From JAIEPM01 sp964546815 (GTDB lineage Bacteria > Cyanobacteriota > Vampirovibrionia > Obscuribacterales > Obscuribacteraceae), in contig CAZJLR010000001.1 of assembly GCA_964546815.1 (NCBI GenBank), positions 372,001-436,000 on the forward strand: a stretch of DNA of 64,000 bases, read 5' to 3'. The notes below the pieces were generated by a model that saw only the letters and a program-made list of their open reading frames with translations, made no database searches and was not told where the DNA came from. The translations under genes and the position numbers were made by a program. Of this stretch, positions 7,906 to 16,753 are shown piece by piece. Each line of letters starts with the position of its first letter. Within the stretch, counting starts at the first letter, position 1.

Positions 7906-9852
7906 TTAGGTTTGTGCGCTGCGAATTTTCTTGGCGCGAGTCTCCAGTTCAGCAGCTTCGGTGTTTTTGTTTGCCTTTTGCAAAGCAGAAGCATAACGTT
8001 CTAAAGCCGAAGCGACTTCAATGTGATTTGCGCCGAAATGTTCTTCGTATATTTCAAGGGCAAGTTCATACTGGCCTTCAGCGCTGGCAAAATCTCCTCG
8101 TTTTTCATAGAGCTTGCCTAATTTATCTAGAAGTTTGGCTACATCCAGAGGTTGCTTGTCACCAGTTTTTTGTTTCAAGCGAACGAGTCTAACATAGTAT
8201 GGCACTGAGTCTTCAGAGCGTCCAAGCTGAGCGTAAACGTCGGCGGCGCGTTCGAGCAGGCTTGCCAGTTTTGGACTGTCTTTACCGTAGAGTTTTTCTT
8301 TGATTGCAAGTGATGATTTCAAAAACATCTCGGCTTGCTCGTGGTTGCCCTGGCGAGATTTTAAATCGACTAGAAGTTCAAGTGTGATAGCAACATCAAT
8401 ATGATCAGCGCCAAGACCTTGCTGTTGTATTTCAAGTGTGCGCCAGATGTAAGACTCAGCCTCATTTAGCTTGTTTTGTTTGCAATACAATTCAGCTAGC
8501 TTAAACAAGCATGATGCTACTTCAACATCTTTGGGTCCGAAGAATTTTTCAAGAATGCCGACGGCTCTCTTGTAATTCATTTCAGCTTCGTTATATCTTT
8601 TCTGTCCGAAATAATTGTCTCCCAGTCTCATGCATATAAGGGCAACGCCGCAATGATTTGTGCCCAGAGTTCTTTCTGCAGTGATTAGTGAGTCGGCTTC
8701 GCTAACAAGGGTTTTCAGCTCTGTGGTACTAAGTGAGTCGGGCTTCCAGCCGATATATTCCAGAGCTTCATCAAGCGCGATGTTTTTCTTTGCGCAAATA
8801 CGAATAGCTTTGATTGCAAGTTCAGATGGAACGACACCGTCGCCGATCAAAAGCTGAGCCTGCAACCCAGCACGAACAACTTCCGGGTCTATGGTTTCGA
8901 CAGTTAGTAAATACTGACCAAGTGGGATGCCTGCTTTTTGAGCTTGCTGAGCTGAGTCTTGTAATTCAGCTGCGGTAAGCAAGCCAGCTTCGCAAAGTAT
9001 CTCTCCGATTCTTTTCTTTTCTGTTTTGCGTCCCTGTTTGCTCCAGAAAGACGCCATTTGTCTGAGCTGGTCGACCATATCAGGATGATCGGGACCATAA
9101 GTTTTTTCTTTAACTCGCAACGCAGACAGGTAAAATTGCTCGGCTTCAACATATCGGCCGCGTGCTTCCAAAATGCGTGCCATACGCTGAAATGCCTGGG
9201 CTGTCTCGATATGCTCCGGACCGTGAAAATCTTGAGCTATTTGAATCAAACGCCAACCTAAAGGTTCGGCCTCAACAAATTTTTTCTGCAGGATATACAA
9301 ATCAATAAGTCTAGTAAGACAAACTGCTACTTTCAGGTTAGTTTTGCCGAAAGAATTTTCGTTTATAGCCAGAGCCCGACAAAACTGTTTATCAGCCTCA
9401 TCAGGTTGAGCAAGTAATAAATACAAGTCACCCAGGTCGACGCATAATGTAGCTATTTCGCGATGAAGTGACCCAAAAGCTTTTTCTTGCTCTGCAATTT
9501 CAGCATTTAGTTTTACAACTCTAGATTTTTTCGACTCAAGTGAACTTACTTCAAGTTCTTTGACTCTATCTATTGCGTCCTCAAACTCCAATTTTTCCTC
9601 GGCGGCCTGGCGCAAAGCTGCCACTGCCATGTCTTCATCAATCTGACCATTGTCAAGCATAGTCTGCGCTTGAAGTACGTTGGTCAGGTCTTCAGTGGAC
9701 ATGAATCGGAGCATTACAAGCATTTCGCCGAGCCTCAGCTGAAATTTATCAGCCTCTGCCAGCCCTGCAGGCAGTTGCTCAGGTTTAATCACTCCTGCTT
9801 TAAGCAGGAGGTCGCCAATGCGTTTACGGTTGTTAGTTCGAGTTTCGGCCAT
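7906..9852 (-). CDS. TPR protein with two MshEN-like modules
   Basis: The predicted product has 648 residues, starting at ATG 9852 (a longer frame to 9927 has no better ribosome site). It contains two copies of one plan. An N-terminal ~75-residue module beginning RIGDLLLKAGVIKPEQL resembles the MshEN/T2SSE N-terminal fold. A TPR block of the Kinesin-light-chain-like type follows (AENFYG/HP-D-motif repeats). A second RIGEILCEAGLLTAAEL module and a second, longer TPR block complete it. MshEN domains bind c-di-GMP in some ATPases, but the full motif is not evident here. The arrangement suggests a scaffold whose signal input modules sit beside the cNMP/DUF4388 partner encoded next to it. Confidence 0.75.
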   Translation of the reverse strand: MAETRTNNRKRIGDLLLKAGVIKPEQLPAGLAEADKFQLRLGEMLVMLRFMSTEDLTNVLQAQTMLDNGQIDEDMAVAALRQAAEEKLEFEDAIDRVKELEVSSLESKKSRVVKLNAEIAEQEKAFGSLHREIATLCVDLGDLYLLLAQPDEADKQFCRALAINENSFGKTNLKVAVCLTRLIDLYILQKKFVEAEPLGWRLIQIAQDFHGPEHIETAQAFQRMARILEARGRYVEAEQFYLSALRVKEKTYGPDHPDMVDQLRQMASFWSKQGRKTEKKRIGEILCEAGLLTAAELQDSAQQAQKAGIPLGQYLLTVETIDPEVVRAGLQAQLLIGDGVVPSELAIKAIRICAKKNIALDEALEYIGWKPDSLSTTELKTLVSEADSLITAERTLGTNHCGVALICMRLGDNYFGQKRYNEAEMNYKRAVGILEKFFGPKDVEVASCLFKLAELYCKQNKLNEAESYIWRTLEIQQQGLGADHIDVAITLELLVDLKSRQGNHEQAEMFLKSSLAIKEKLYGKDSPKLASLLERAADVYAQLGRSEDSVPYYVRLVRLKQKTGDKQPLDVAKLLDKLGKLYEKRGDFASAEGQYELALEIYEEHFGANHIEVASALERYASALQKANKNTEAAELETRAKKIRSAQT

Positions 9853-10132
9853 AAGGTCGCAGATGTAAGGCCTGTGCCAGATACGAAGGAAGACATGAGA
9901 ACATTGAGAGCCCCCATTTATCTTCATACCACGCCGACAGTTAAATTTATAGGTTCTGGATCAAGGCGCTTTGAACTCATATTTTCTAAAGATAAATAAT
10001 CGGGCTGCAGGAGCTGGCGGATTCAGGCTTTTAAGCATTCTAGCCCTGTCCCTGGATGAAAGAAGAAAAGCATTTGAGTCAACTGAGCCATATGGGGATA
10101 AACTTTGAGTTCATTTGTGGAGAACTCTTGGC

Positions 10133-11581
10133 ATGAAAAGAACTAGTTTTGGTATGTCACCATTGCGATTTGCAGGTCTGCTTGCTCTGGCAGTCGCTTT
10201 AACAACATCCATTCTGCCTTCCAGTGCCATATCTGTTCCAACTCAGGCAAATAACCTAGAACAAAGCCAGGAAGAAGCCATCGGGTTGCTCAAAGAGTAT
10301 TTGAAAATTGATACTACAAATCCTCCGGGTAACGAGACTAAAGGGGCTGAATACCTGGCTAAAGTATTCAAAGACAATGGCATTGAAGCCCAACTTTATG
10401 AGACAGCGCCTGGACGTTCTTGTGTTTATGCTCGACTTAAAGGTAGCGGCAAGAAAAAAGCCATTGTGCTTTTGAATCATATTGACGTAGTTCCGGCAAA
10501 TGCAGCAGACTGGAAACACGCTCCATTTGGCGGAGAAGTGATTGACGGAGAGATCTGGGGACGTGGCACTATCGACATGAAGGGCTACGCAATAGCTCAA
10601 CTTGAAACAATGCTTATGTTCAAACGTTCAGGCAAGCTTCTTGATCGAGACTTGATCTTCCTGGGCACTCCTGATGAGGAGGTTGGTGGCAATTTTGGCG
10701 CTAACTGGTTTGTCAAAAATCATGCTGATTTAGTAAAAGATGCGGAATTTCTCTTAAACGAAGGCGCTTTTATTGATACCGCAGATGATGGCAAAGCAAG
10801 ATACTGTGGCGTCGCTGTCTCGGAAAAATCGGTCCTCTGGCTGAGCCTTGCAAGCAAAGGGGAAGCTGGTCACGCATCGATGCCGCAGCCTGATTCATCG
10901 GTAAATCGACTAATAAAATCCTTAAACAAAATCATAGAGAATCCTCCCAAGCCAACTGTGTTAGCACCAGTTCGTGAGTATTTCAAATTGATTAGCCCCA
11001 CTGTTGATGAACCGCTTAAATCAGCCTTTGCAGATATCGACGCTGCGGTCCAAAAACCCGATATCTACAAAATAATATTGAAAGACAAAATGAAGTCATC
11101 GATGTTACGAAATACTGTTTCACCAACGGTGTTAAAGTCGGGTTACAAGACAAACGTTATTCCTGCTGACGCCTACGCCGAACTTGACTGTCGATTGTTG
11201 CCAGGCGTTAAGAAAGATACTTTCGTAGCCGAACTCAAAGACATAATGAAAGACAATAGCGTCGACATCGGTGTACTCGACTGGGTGCACACCGACGCAT
11301 CGCCTTATGACACCGAATGCTTCAAATCAATTTCCAAAGTTATGAACAAAAACATGCCTGGCGTACCAGTGGTACCAATGGTAATGCCCTGGTTCACAGA
11401 TTCTCATTGGTTTAGAGACATCGGCATTATTTCTTATGGCTTTGTTCCTGTAAAAGTCGACCAAACACATCTTGCAACGATGCATGGCAAGGATGAACGC
11501 ATTCCAGTCAGCAACTATAAGGAAGGAGTGAAGATCCTCTACGAAATGCTCGATGATCTTTGCTCTTCTTCTCAAAATTAG
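10133..11581 (+). CDS. exported M20-family metallopeptidase
   Basis: The predicted product has 482 residues. ATG 10133 is preferred over TTG 10115 because GTGGAG lies ten bases before it. A signal peptide spans about residues 1-35. The M20 catalytic domain shows the metal-binding His in NHIDVVP (H116), the bridging Asp in GTIDMKG (D148) and the catalytic/metal Glu pair in PDEEVGG (E182/E183). The lid domain contains GEAGHASMPQPD. The family hydrolyses peptides or acyl-amino acids; the substrate cannot be read from sequence. An extracytoplasmic M20 enzyme of ArgE/DapE/CPG2 type would act on peptides or N-acyl amino acids in the envelope. Confidence 0.88.
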   Translation: MKRTSFGMSPLRFAGLLALAVALTTSILPSSAISVPTQANNLEQSQEEAIGLLKEYLKIDTTNPPGNETKGAEYLAKVFKDNGIEAQLYETAPGRSCVYARLKGSGKKKAIVLLNHIDVVPANAADWKHAPFGGEVIDGEIWGRGTIDMKGYAIAQLETMLMFKRSGKLLDRDLIFLGTPDEEVGGNFGANWFVKNHADLVKDAEFLLNEGAFIDTADDGKARYCGVAVSEKSVLWLSLASKGEAGHASMPQPDSSVNRLIKSLNKIIENPPKPTVLAPVREYFKLISPTVDEPLKSAFADIDAAVQKPDIYKIILKDKMKSSMLRNTVSPTVLKSGYKTNVIPADAYAELDCRLLPGVKKDTFVAELKDIMKDNSVDIGVLDWVHTDASPYDTECFKSISKVMNKNMPGVPVVPMVMPWFTDSHWFRDIGIISYGFVPVKVDQTHLATMHGKDERIPVSNYKEGVKILYEMLDDLCSSSQN

Positions 11582-11736
11582 CCTGCCTTCTTCACTCGCT
11601 GTCTGTTAAGAATTTGGTTTAGCTCAATTCAGCGTTCGGCAAAATAAAACTTTGCCCCGCATTATCATATTTGACAGTCTTTCAATTTGCGAACCAATCA
11701 CGATAAACAGCCAAAGTTCTGCCTCTCAACAAACAC

Positions 11737-11796
11737 AGAGCAGGAAGTGGAAGAGAATGTACCGATATCGGTACATTCTCTTCCACTTCCTGCTCT
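11737..11796. repeat. perfect 60-bp palindrome with ACCGATATCGGT core
   Basis: The two 30-base halves are exactly complementary, with no spacer, centred at 11766/11767. The core is GTACCGATATCGGTAC. It lies in the 303-base interval between the peptidase and the transposase-derived gene, ending 89 bases before that gene. No T tract follows either side, so it is not an ordinary terminator. Perfect palindromes of this length are usually unstable in bacteria. Related cores recur at 39921-40147. Confidence 0.97.
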
Positions 11797-11885
11797 CAAA
11801 AAGAAATGATGTCAGCATGCCCAGCCGTCAGAATTCCTTTGAACTTTTTACTTCGCTCTTGCGTCTTTAAGCGTAGGAGTATGGA

Positions 11886-13037
11886 GTGAAAAATATGGAA
11901 AATATGCCTACACCTCCAGAAGAAAAGAAAAATCAATGCGCATCCAAAACTGCTCTAGTTCAGCAATTTTGGACGAAATTCACCAAAGAATATTCGACGA
12001 TTCAGGCATGCGTCGAGGCGTTATACAGGCTAGCTTTCGGTCATGATATCCAATGCCCTCGTTGCGGTCACGAAAAGGTTAGAAAATTAAATAACTCGCG
12101 TATCATCATTTGCAAAATGTGCAAGAAAGAGTCACATACGTTAGCAGGAACTCTATTCAATAACATAAGACACCCCAGAGCATGGCTAGGCGCCTTATGG
12201 TTCATGCAGCAAGGAATCAAGGTCAGCGCCAATGGTTTTTCGTTTGTAGCGGGCATTGCATCATCCTCCTCACAAACCATCTTCAAACGGCTAACCTATT
12301 TGCTTTTCCGAAAAATGGAAGACCTGCCAGAACTTCCCTCGGCAGATTTTCTTCTGCTTTTTACAAAAAGAAGTCGTTTGAGCGTTGCAAATCAACATCC
12401 ACATAGCGAACAAAATGAATACGAAAGCCTGAACAGCTCTTTGGAAGATCCCGCTTGCAAAACCGAGTATCTAAGCCATCACGAAATAGTCAAAAGTAAT
12501 TTTCCAGACGAAGACGCGCGTCTAGATTTAGAAAATCCCATGCAAACAGACGATGATGATGAGAATTCACGGAATGAACAAAAGGAACTGACGGATATCA
12601 CAAATTTAGTTCTGCAGGAACTATCGTCCGAACCAATCCATGTTGACGTACTATGCCAAAGATTGAAGATGGATGTTAGCAAGATTGAAGCAGCGCTAAT
12701 AATGCTTGAACTGGAAGGATTACTAATTTCAGCTGGAGCAAACCGATACTCACTTAACAAGAAAAAAAACGCACAAGCTCAAACATATAATCAGTCGGGA
12801 AAAATCCTGGTTGATTCTTTTACTGAATTCGTGAAAATTACCTTTCATGGAATCAGCCGAAGATACCTTCAAAACTACCTGGCTTGGTACTGGTGCGCTA
12901 GCGAAAAGAATGGCCAAAATGCCTTTTCATTTTCAGGCAGCAATCTTTGTCGGGCCCAAATCAGGCCGACAGATATAGAAGAATACGTCACACCCTTATT
13001 TGTAAAAGCACCAACGCTTCCAGAAAGCTCTGTATAG
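11886..13037 (+). CDS. transposase-derived protein: IS1595-type Zn ribbon and winged helix, no DDE core
   Basis: The predicted product has 383 residues. GTG 11886 follows AGGAG at six bases; an ATG three codons later is possible. Residues 57-79 form the IS1595 zinc ribbon (C57, C60, C76, C79 in CPRCG and CKMCKK). The GTLFNNIRHPRAWLGALWFM segment and the following helix-turn-helix match ISXO2/IS1595 transposases. The catalytic DDE region is then missing. In its place is an acidic linker and a DprA-like winged helix (about 236-291). The C-terminal FHGISRRYLQNYLAWYWC resembles the end of IS1595 transposases. This points to a domesticated DNA-binding protein. No flanking terminal repeats are seen. 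Confidence 0.72.
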   Translation: MKNMENMPTPPEEKKNQCASKTALVQQFWTKFTKEYSTIQACVEALYRLAFGHDIQCPRCGHEKVRKLNNSRIIICKMCKKESHTLAGTLFNNIRHPRAWLGALWFMQQGIKVSANGFSFVAGIASSSSQTIFKRLTYLLFRKMEDLPELPSADFLLLFTKRSRLSVANQHPHSEQNEYESLNSSLEDPACKTEYLSHHEIVKSNFPDEDARLDLENPMQTDDDDENSRNEQKELTDITNLVLQELSSEPIHVDVLCQRLKMDVSKIEAALIMLELEGLLISAGANRYSLNKKKNAQAQTYNQSGKILVDSFTEFVKITFHGISRRYLQNYLAWYWCASEKNGQNAFSFSGSNLCRAQIRPTDIEEYVTPLFVKAPTLPESSV

Positions 13038-13048
13038 CGAATCAAATT

Positions 13049-13795
13049 TCAGGTGGCAGGTTTCTCGGAATTCAAATCCTTCACTATTTTCATAGCCTCG
13101 TCAACATGCTTAGAACCATCAAGCATAGAATTAAAAATAAACCTAACCACACCGTTTTTATCGATGACATATGTGACACGTCCGGGCAAAAACGCAGCAG
13201 TATTGGGAACTCCAAATGCTTTGCGTGCCATATTGTTGGTGTCGGCAAGTAAGGTAAATTGCAATCGATTTTTTTCAGCAAACTTTGCGTGAGACTCGAC
13301 TGTATCGGAACTTACACCAATAACTTCAGCACCCAATTTTTTGAACTCTTCAAAGCTATCTCGAAAACTACAGGCCTCCGAAGTACAAACACTTGTATTG
13401 TCTTTTGGATAGAAATAGAAAACTACTACCTTCTTCCCTCTAAAATCACTCAATGAAATCGTTTTTCCGTTTTGATCAGGTAATGCAACATCTGGCGCCA
13501 GATCGTTTATTTTGATTCTACCTGTCATAGTTTCCGCCGAATCTCTTGTCTTAAGCAGCTTAGGCAAAGCAAAAGCATTCGTCTTTTTTTTGCTCGACGA
13601 TTTTGCTGAGTTATTACTAGTCTCACTCGCCTGTTGAGGTTGAACTCCTTTGCCATCGAGTTGCATCGCAGGTTTAAGTTCATCATCTGCAACTGCGCAG
13701 GGACAGAAAAAGCAATTAAGAGAAAACAGCGTAGGTATGAATAAAGCTACTGGATACGACTTTAGATCGGCAGGTTTGGACAGTTGTATGCTCAT
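13049..13795 (-). CDS. exported PrxQ/BCP-type peroxiredoxin
   Basis: The predicted product has 248 residues. It reduces peroxides using a thiol. The AhpC/TSA fold occupies about residues 93-245. The PKDNTSVC motif matches the PxxxTxxC site, giving peroxidatic Cys137, and Cys142 five residues on is the PrxQ-type resolving cysteine. An N-terminal hydrophobic segment (about 14-36, ending CAVA-DD) acts as a signal peptide, and a Ser/Lys-rich linker of ~50 residues connects it to the enzyme. Most PrxQ proteins are cytosolic, so export is notable. The Cys-rich signal (CFFCPC) does not form a convincing lipobox. The gene converges with the transposase-derived gene, 11 bases apart. Confidence 0.9.
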   Translation of the reverse strand: MSIQLSKPADLKSYPVALFIPTLFSLNCFFCPCAVADDELKPAMQLDGKGVQPQQASETSNNSAKSSSKKKTNAFALPKLLKTRDSAETMTGRIKINDLAPDVALPDQNGKTISLSDFRGKKVVVFYFYPKDNTSVCTSEACSFRDSFEEFKKLGAEVIGVSSDTVESHAKFAEKNRLQFTLLADTNNMARKAFGVPNTAAFLPGRVTYVIDKNGVVRFIFNSMLDGSKHVDEAMKIVKDLNSEKPAT

Positions 13796-13889
13796 TTTGA
13801 CGGACCTTGATTTTGCACTTGCAGATTAGGGATCACACTTTATTTTGTTTGCATTTAACGCCTAAAACATCAGGAAAAAAGCTCAAATG

Positions 13890-14465
13890 CTAATCTTCAA
13901 ATAATTGAATTGTGAAAAGATAGTCGTTTAGGATACTAGACTCCTGACTCAATGCATAATGCAACAATTTTGCTCGTAGTTCTTTGGATTGCTCAAGATA
14001 GCCACTAATTTCTTCTTTCATTGACCAGTACTGCTTACACTCTGACATGCTTGCTGATTTGAGTATGCTCTCAGCTGTTTGTGAACAAACACCACTACTA
14101 GCGGTCGTCGAGAAGGACGCCAGAATATCCTGAACAGGTTCTGCCAAAACTAGTTTATCCATCAAATGTCCAACTCCTGCGAGGAACTCGCCAAACCAGG
14201 GCTCATTGGTAATTTCCTGCTCTGAGAGAGTCAGGTAGACCTGAGCTACGGCAATTTCCTTAAGAGCTTGGCTAAAAGCATGTGAATTCGCTAGACCAGC
14301 AGCTATTAGCGCTGCGTCCGCTCCAAACTTTCCTTCCGAAACTTTGTCACAAAAACCACGCATGAACTTCAAGGATTCAGACAATAACGTCTTGGCAAGA
14401 ACGTAAGCTCTTAACCCACGGTCTTCCTCGTTTTCCGGTTCCATATCTTGGTGAGCCTGGTACAA
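13890..14465 (-). CDS. hypothetical helical protein
   Basis: The predicted product has 191 residues. The TTG start at 14465 has AAGGAT upstream; ATG 14444 is the alternative. It is predominantly helical with no signal peptide or membrane segment. Motifs such as AYVLAKTLLSESLKFMRG and GVGHLMDKLVLAEPVQDIL suggest a bundle. Four cysteines are scattered. No family recognised. A 300-base interval upstream holds a hairpin, and the peroxiredoxin lies downstream on the same strand 94 bases away. Confidence 0.5.
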   Translation of the reverse strand: MYQAHQDMEPENEEDRGLRAYVLAKTLLSESLKFMRGFCDKVSEGKFGADAALIAAGLANSHAFSQALKEIAVAQVYLTLSEQEITNEPWFGEFLAGVGHLMDKLVLAEPVQDILASFSTTASSGVCSQTAESILKSASMSECKQYWSMKEEISGYLEQSKELRAKLLHYALSQESSILNDYLFTIQLFED

Positions 14466-14700
14466 CGGACTATCCTTGAAGCACTGTTCAACTATTTTAC
14501 ACTCCCGCTCAAAGCCTTAAGACAGAGAACTTCTTGCGCAGAAACAAAAGAACGTAGGAAGGGAAAGTTGGAGAACGCCATTACGCCGTGACGGAAGATG
14601 CCTAACGCAAAATGCTTGTACACAAAAATGCAGCTCCTGATACACAGTTTCGAATGTCCAGTTCTCGATGCGAACGAACGCAATCCCCCTTGACGCAGGG

Positions 14701-14725
14701 AAGCGCAGGCATGGTGCCTGCGCTT
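14701..14725. other. perfect 11-bp hairpin
   Basis: AAGCGCAGGCA (14701-14711) is exactly complementary to TGCCTGCGCTT (14715-14725), with a TGG loop. It follows the stop codon of the gene at 14764 on the minus strand. No T tract is present. It may be an mRNA end-stabilising or Rho-related structure. The rest of 14466-14763 shows nothing else. Confidence 0.7.
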
Positions 14726-14763
14726 GGAGGGAAGAGAAAAATTATCGCCAGAGGCTTACTTCG

Positions 14764-15147
14764 TTATGCAGCCTTCTTGTTGGAAAGCAATGCAGAGTAT
14801 GAATCGTAGAGCTTTGGACTGACATTTGCAGGAAACTGGAATCTTGCAAGATCAAGACCATTCATAAGGTTTTGCAGGTTCTTTGAGTTACGACGCCCAT
14901 CAACCTTCACATTGTCTACTGAATCGAACTTGTTGCCGTTTTCTTTTACGTTGCTCAGTGCATTCAGTACGTTCATTGCTTCTCTCCAGTTGTTTTCGGA
15001 ACCCACTTCCGATGTTTTTAGAATATCTACGGGTTGGTACAACCAGGGGGCGTCATTGTGGCAGTTTTGGGTCAGCTCATTAAAGATTGGGCCAGGGATT
15101 GCTTCTTGAACCAGTCCATGGACGACATTCGCTGCAGGATAATTCAT
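14764..15147 (-). CDS. hypothetical protein, possibly missing its signal peptide
   Basis: The predicted product has 127 residues from ATG 15147, which has GAGGG nine bases upstream; a TTG at 15162 is also in frame. No family recognised. Immediately upstream, a different frame from about 15211 encodes MLKILTKTLVTLLLLAL, a good signal-peptide core. A one-base change near 15160 would fuse the two. Either the short form is real or a secreted protein has been frameshifted. Confidence 0.45.
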   Translation of the reverse strand: MNYPAANVVHGLVQEAIPGPIFNELTQNCHNDAPWLYQPVDILKTSEVGSENNWREAMNVLNALSNVKENGNKFDSVDNVKVDGRRNSKNLQNLMNGLDLARFQFPANVSPKLYDSYSALLSNKKAA

Positions 15148-15329
15148 CACCAGTGCCCTCAAGAGCCAACAAGAGCAAGGTAACCAAAGTTTTTGTCAAA
15201 ATTTTGAGCATGCCAAGAGAGACACGCTTTGACTTCGACGCCCAAACTCCTGCGCCTAAATAGTCACTTGAAACAGATGCCATTCATTGTCTTGTTAAAG
15301 TAATCAGGCGACAATCAGAAGGCTAGTGC

Positions 15330-15605
15330 CCAAGTGCAGCGCAGCATTCCCACAAGAACAGTCCAGATGTAGCTATCGGCAGCGCACCCACAAGAATTGC
15401 CCTGATTTAGCTCACCTCCGCAAGCCCTTAAAAATGACCTTCTTTGATTCACAGCAGCAAGTCCGTAAGAAATGCCCTGCTTTAGTTCAGAGCAGCAAGT
15501 CAATAAGAAATGCCCGGCTTTAATTCAGAGCAGCAAGTCAATAAGAAATGCCCGGCTTTAATTTAGAGCAGCAAGTCAATAAGAATAGTCAGGCGTAGTT
15601 CACAA
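15330..15605. repeat. 38-bp tandem repeat, partly decayed
   Basis: Four copies beginning GCAGCAAGTC start at 15454, 15492, 15530 and 15568, exactly 38 bases apart. More degenerate copies (GCAGCGCACCC-type) extend back to about 15330. The gene-free interval 15163-15742 is otherwise featureless apart from the possible signal-peptide frame near 15211. Confidence 0.85.
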
Positions 15606-15742
15606 AAAATCCCATAAAAATATATCCGGCTAAAGTTCAAAGCACGAGACAAAAGAAGCTGGCTAGAAACTAAACCGCAGTTTGCACAAAAGCAATTTGG
15701 CCAAAATAGACAAAGGAAAGCTTTTCCAAATTTTCCTTTAAT

Positions 15743-16168
15743 TCATTTGACGTCACTGTCGTTACTTTCGGCGCCGCCATCGGGATCTTGAGACTCAAGC
15801 CTCGCTTCAGAAGCAGATGAGGGTGATGTCGTCTTAGCAGCAGAGCCAACTGCACCCATGAACATTTTCATCATAATCGAACCAAACAGAACAGATGCAG
15901 CAATCCCAAACCCCACGCAAGCACCTAGCTTCGGGATGAGTGCCACCGGAGATCTGAGCAGGTTTCCTTGTATATCCACCGGAAGAGGACCTTCATACAT
16001 AGAATCCCCCGCAAACCAATTTTGCAATTGAGTCACCACAGGCGGTGTGCCATAAAGATGAGACGCATACGCAAGACCAAGCAATAGACCAATCAAAGAG
16101 CCGACTGCCAAAAAGACAGCGACCTTAAAAAGCCTAAATGCAAGATTTACGCCATCGCTCTCAGGCAT
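15743..16168 (-). CDS. two-pass membrane protein, hypothetical
   Basis: The predicted product has 141 residues. ATG 16168 is chosen over TTG 16174. Membrane segments lie at about residues 13-37 (VAVFLAVGSLIGLLLGLAYA) and 77-103 (IPKLGACVGFGIAASVLFGS). About 40 residues lie between them, and an acidic Ser/Asp-rich tail follows (LESQDPDGGAESNDSD). No family recognised. It starts 11 bases after the upstream small gene, so they are probably translated from one mRNA. Confidence 0.6.
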   Translation of the reverse strand: MPESDGVNLAFRLFKVAVFLAVGSLIGLLLGLAYASHLYGTPPVVTQLQNWFAGDSMYEGPLPVDIQGNLLRSPVALIPKLGACVGFGIAASVLFGSIMMKMFMGAVGSAAKTTSPSSASEARLESQDPDGGAESNDSDVK

Positions 16169-16179
16169 AGCCAAAAGCT

Positions 16180-16515
16180 TTATTTCTTAGACTTTTGAGC
16201 AAAATCAAGCTGCAAACTTGGATATTCAGTTGAAAGCCACTTTGATTTGGTCATCTCAGTCAGCATTTCATCCACTTGCATAAGCAATTGCTGTAGTTCA
16301 GGGTCTTCTTCAGACGAATTCGCGAATGAAGAGAGAACTGCTTTGTTTGATTTTACCGATTTGCGCCCAGTACTCTTTTTGGTCTTAACTGCACTGTCTT
16401 CGATAGTCAGTGAAGGCACCTGCGAGTCGACTGTCTCCAGGCTCTCAGTTCTGATATTCTGCAAACTCACCTCTTCAGAGATGTGTTTGATATCTTTCTT
16501 GATCCGTTTAGACAT
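16180..16515 (-). CDS. small charged protein, hypothetical
   Basis: The predicted product has 111 residues. ATG 16515 has AAGGAG six bases upstream, better than the GTG at 16542. A basic N-terminus (MSKRIKKDIKHI), a Lys/Ser linker and an acidic helical part (EEDPELQQLLMQVDEMLTEM) follow. No signal or membrane segment. No family recognised. It is the first gene of a likely pair with the membrane protein downstream. Confidence 0.55.
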   Translation of the reverse strand: MSKRIKKDIKHISEEVSLQNIRTESLETVDSQVPSLTIEDSAVKTKKSTGRKSVKSNKAVLSSFANSSEEDPELQQLLMQVDEMLTEMTKSKWLSTEYPSLQLDFAQKSKK

Positions 16516-16753
16516 CCCGCTCTCCTTCAGCTTCTTCAACACCTAATTTACTCCTGGAAAGGAGAAAAAGAGATGTCAGCAAGGACAAAAACCGGTGAGT
16601 TCTTTTAAATACAAGTCATAAGAAACGAGATTCTCTGCCAGAGCTAGCAAAAGATATACAAAAGCATCCAAAAGCGTTCTCTACTAGAATGGTTCACTTA
16701 ATAAAACCAAAAGTCAATTCAAATGACGCATTGAGATAAATAGTCACGCAAGC

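Noticed and set aside
11652..11870. 72-residue ORF crossing the 60-bp palindrome
   Set aside because: Its sequence is dictated by the palindrome, no ribosome site is present and there is no recognisable domain.
11886..13037. Complete IS1595 insertion sequence
   Set aside because: No DDE core, terminal inverted repeats or target duplication can be seen; only domains of the transposase are recognised.
15080..15283. Independent small gene encoding a signal-peptide-like frame
   Set aside because: It lacks a ribosome site and its end overlaps another frame; kept only as a possible frameshift partner.
15330..15605. CRISPR array
   Set aside because: The 38-bp units abut without unique spacers and no cas gene is present.
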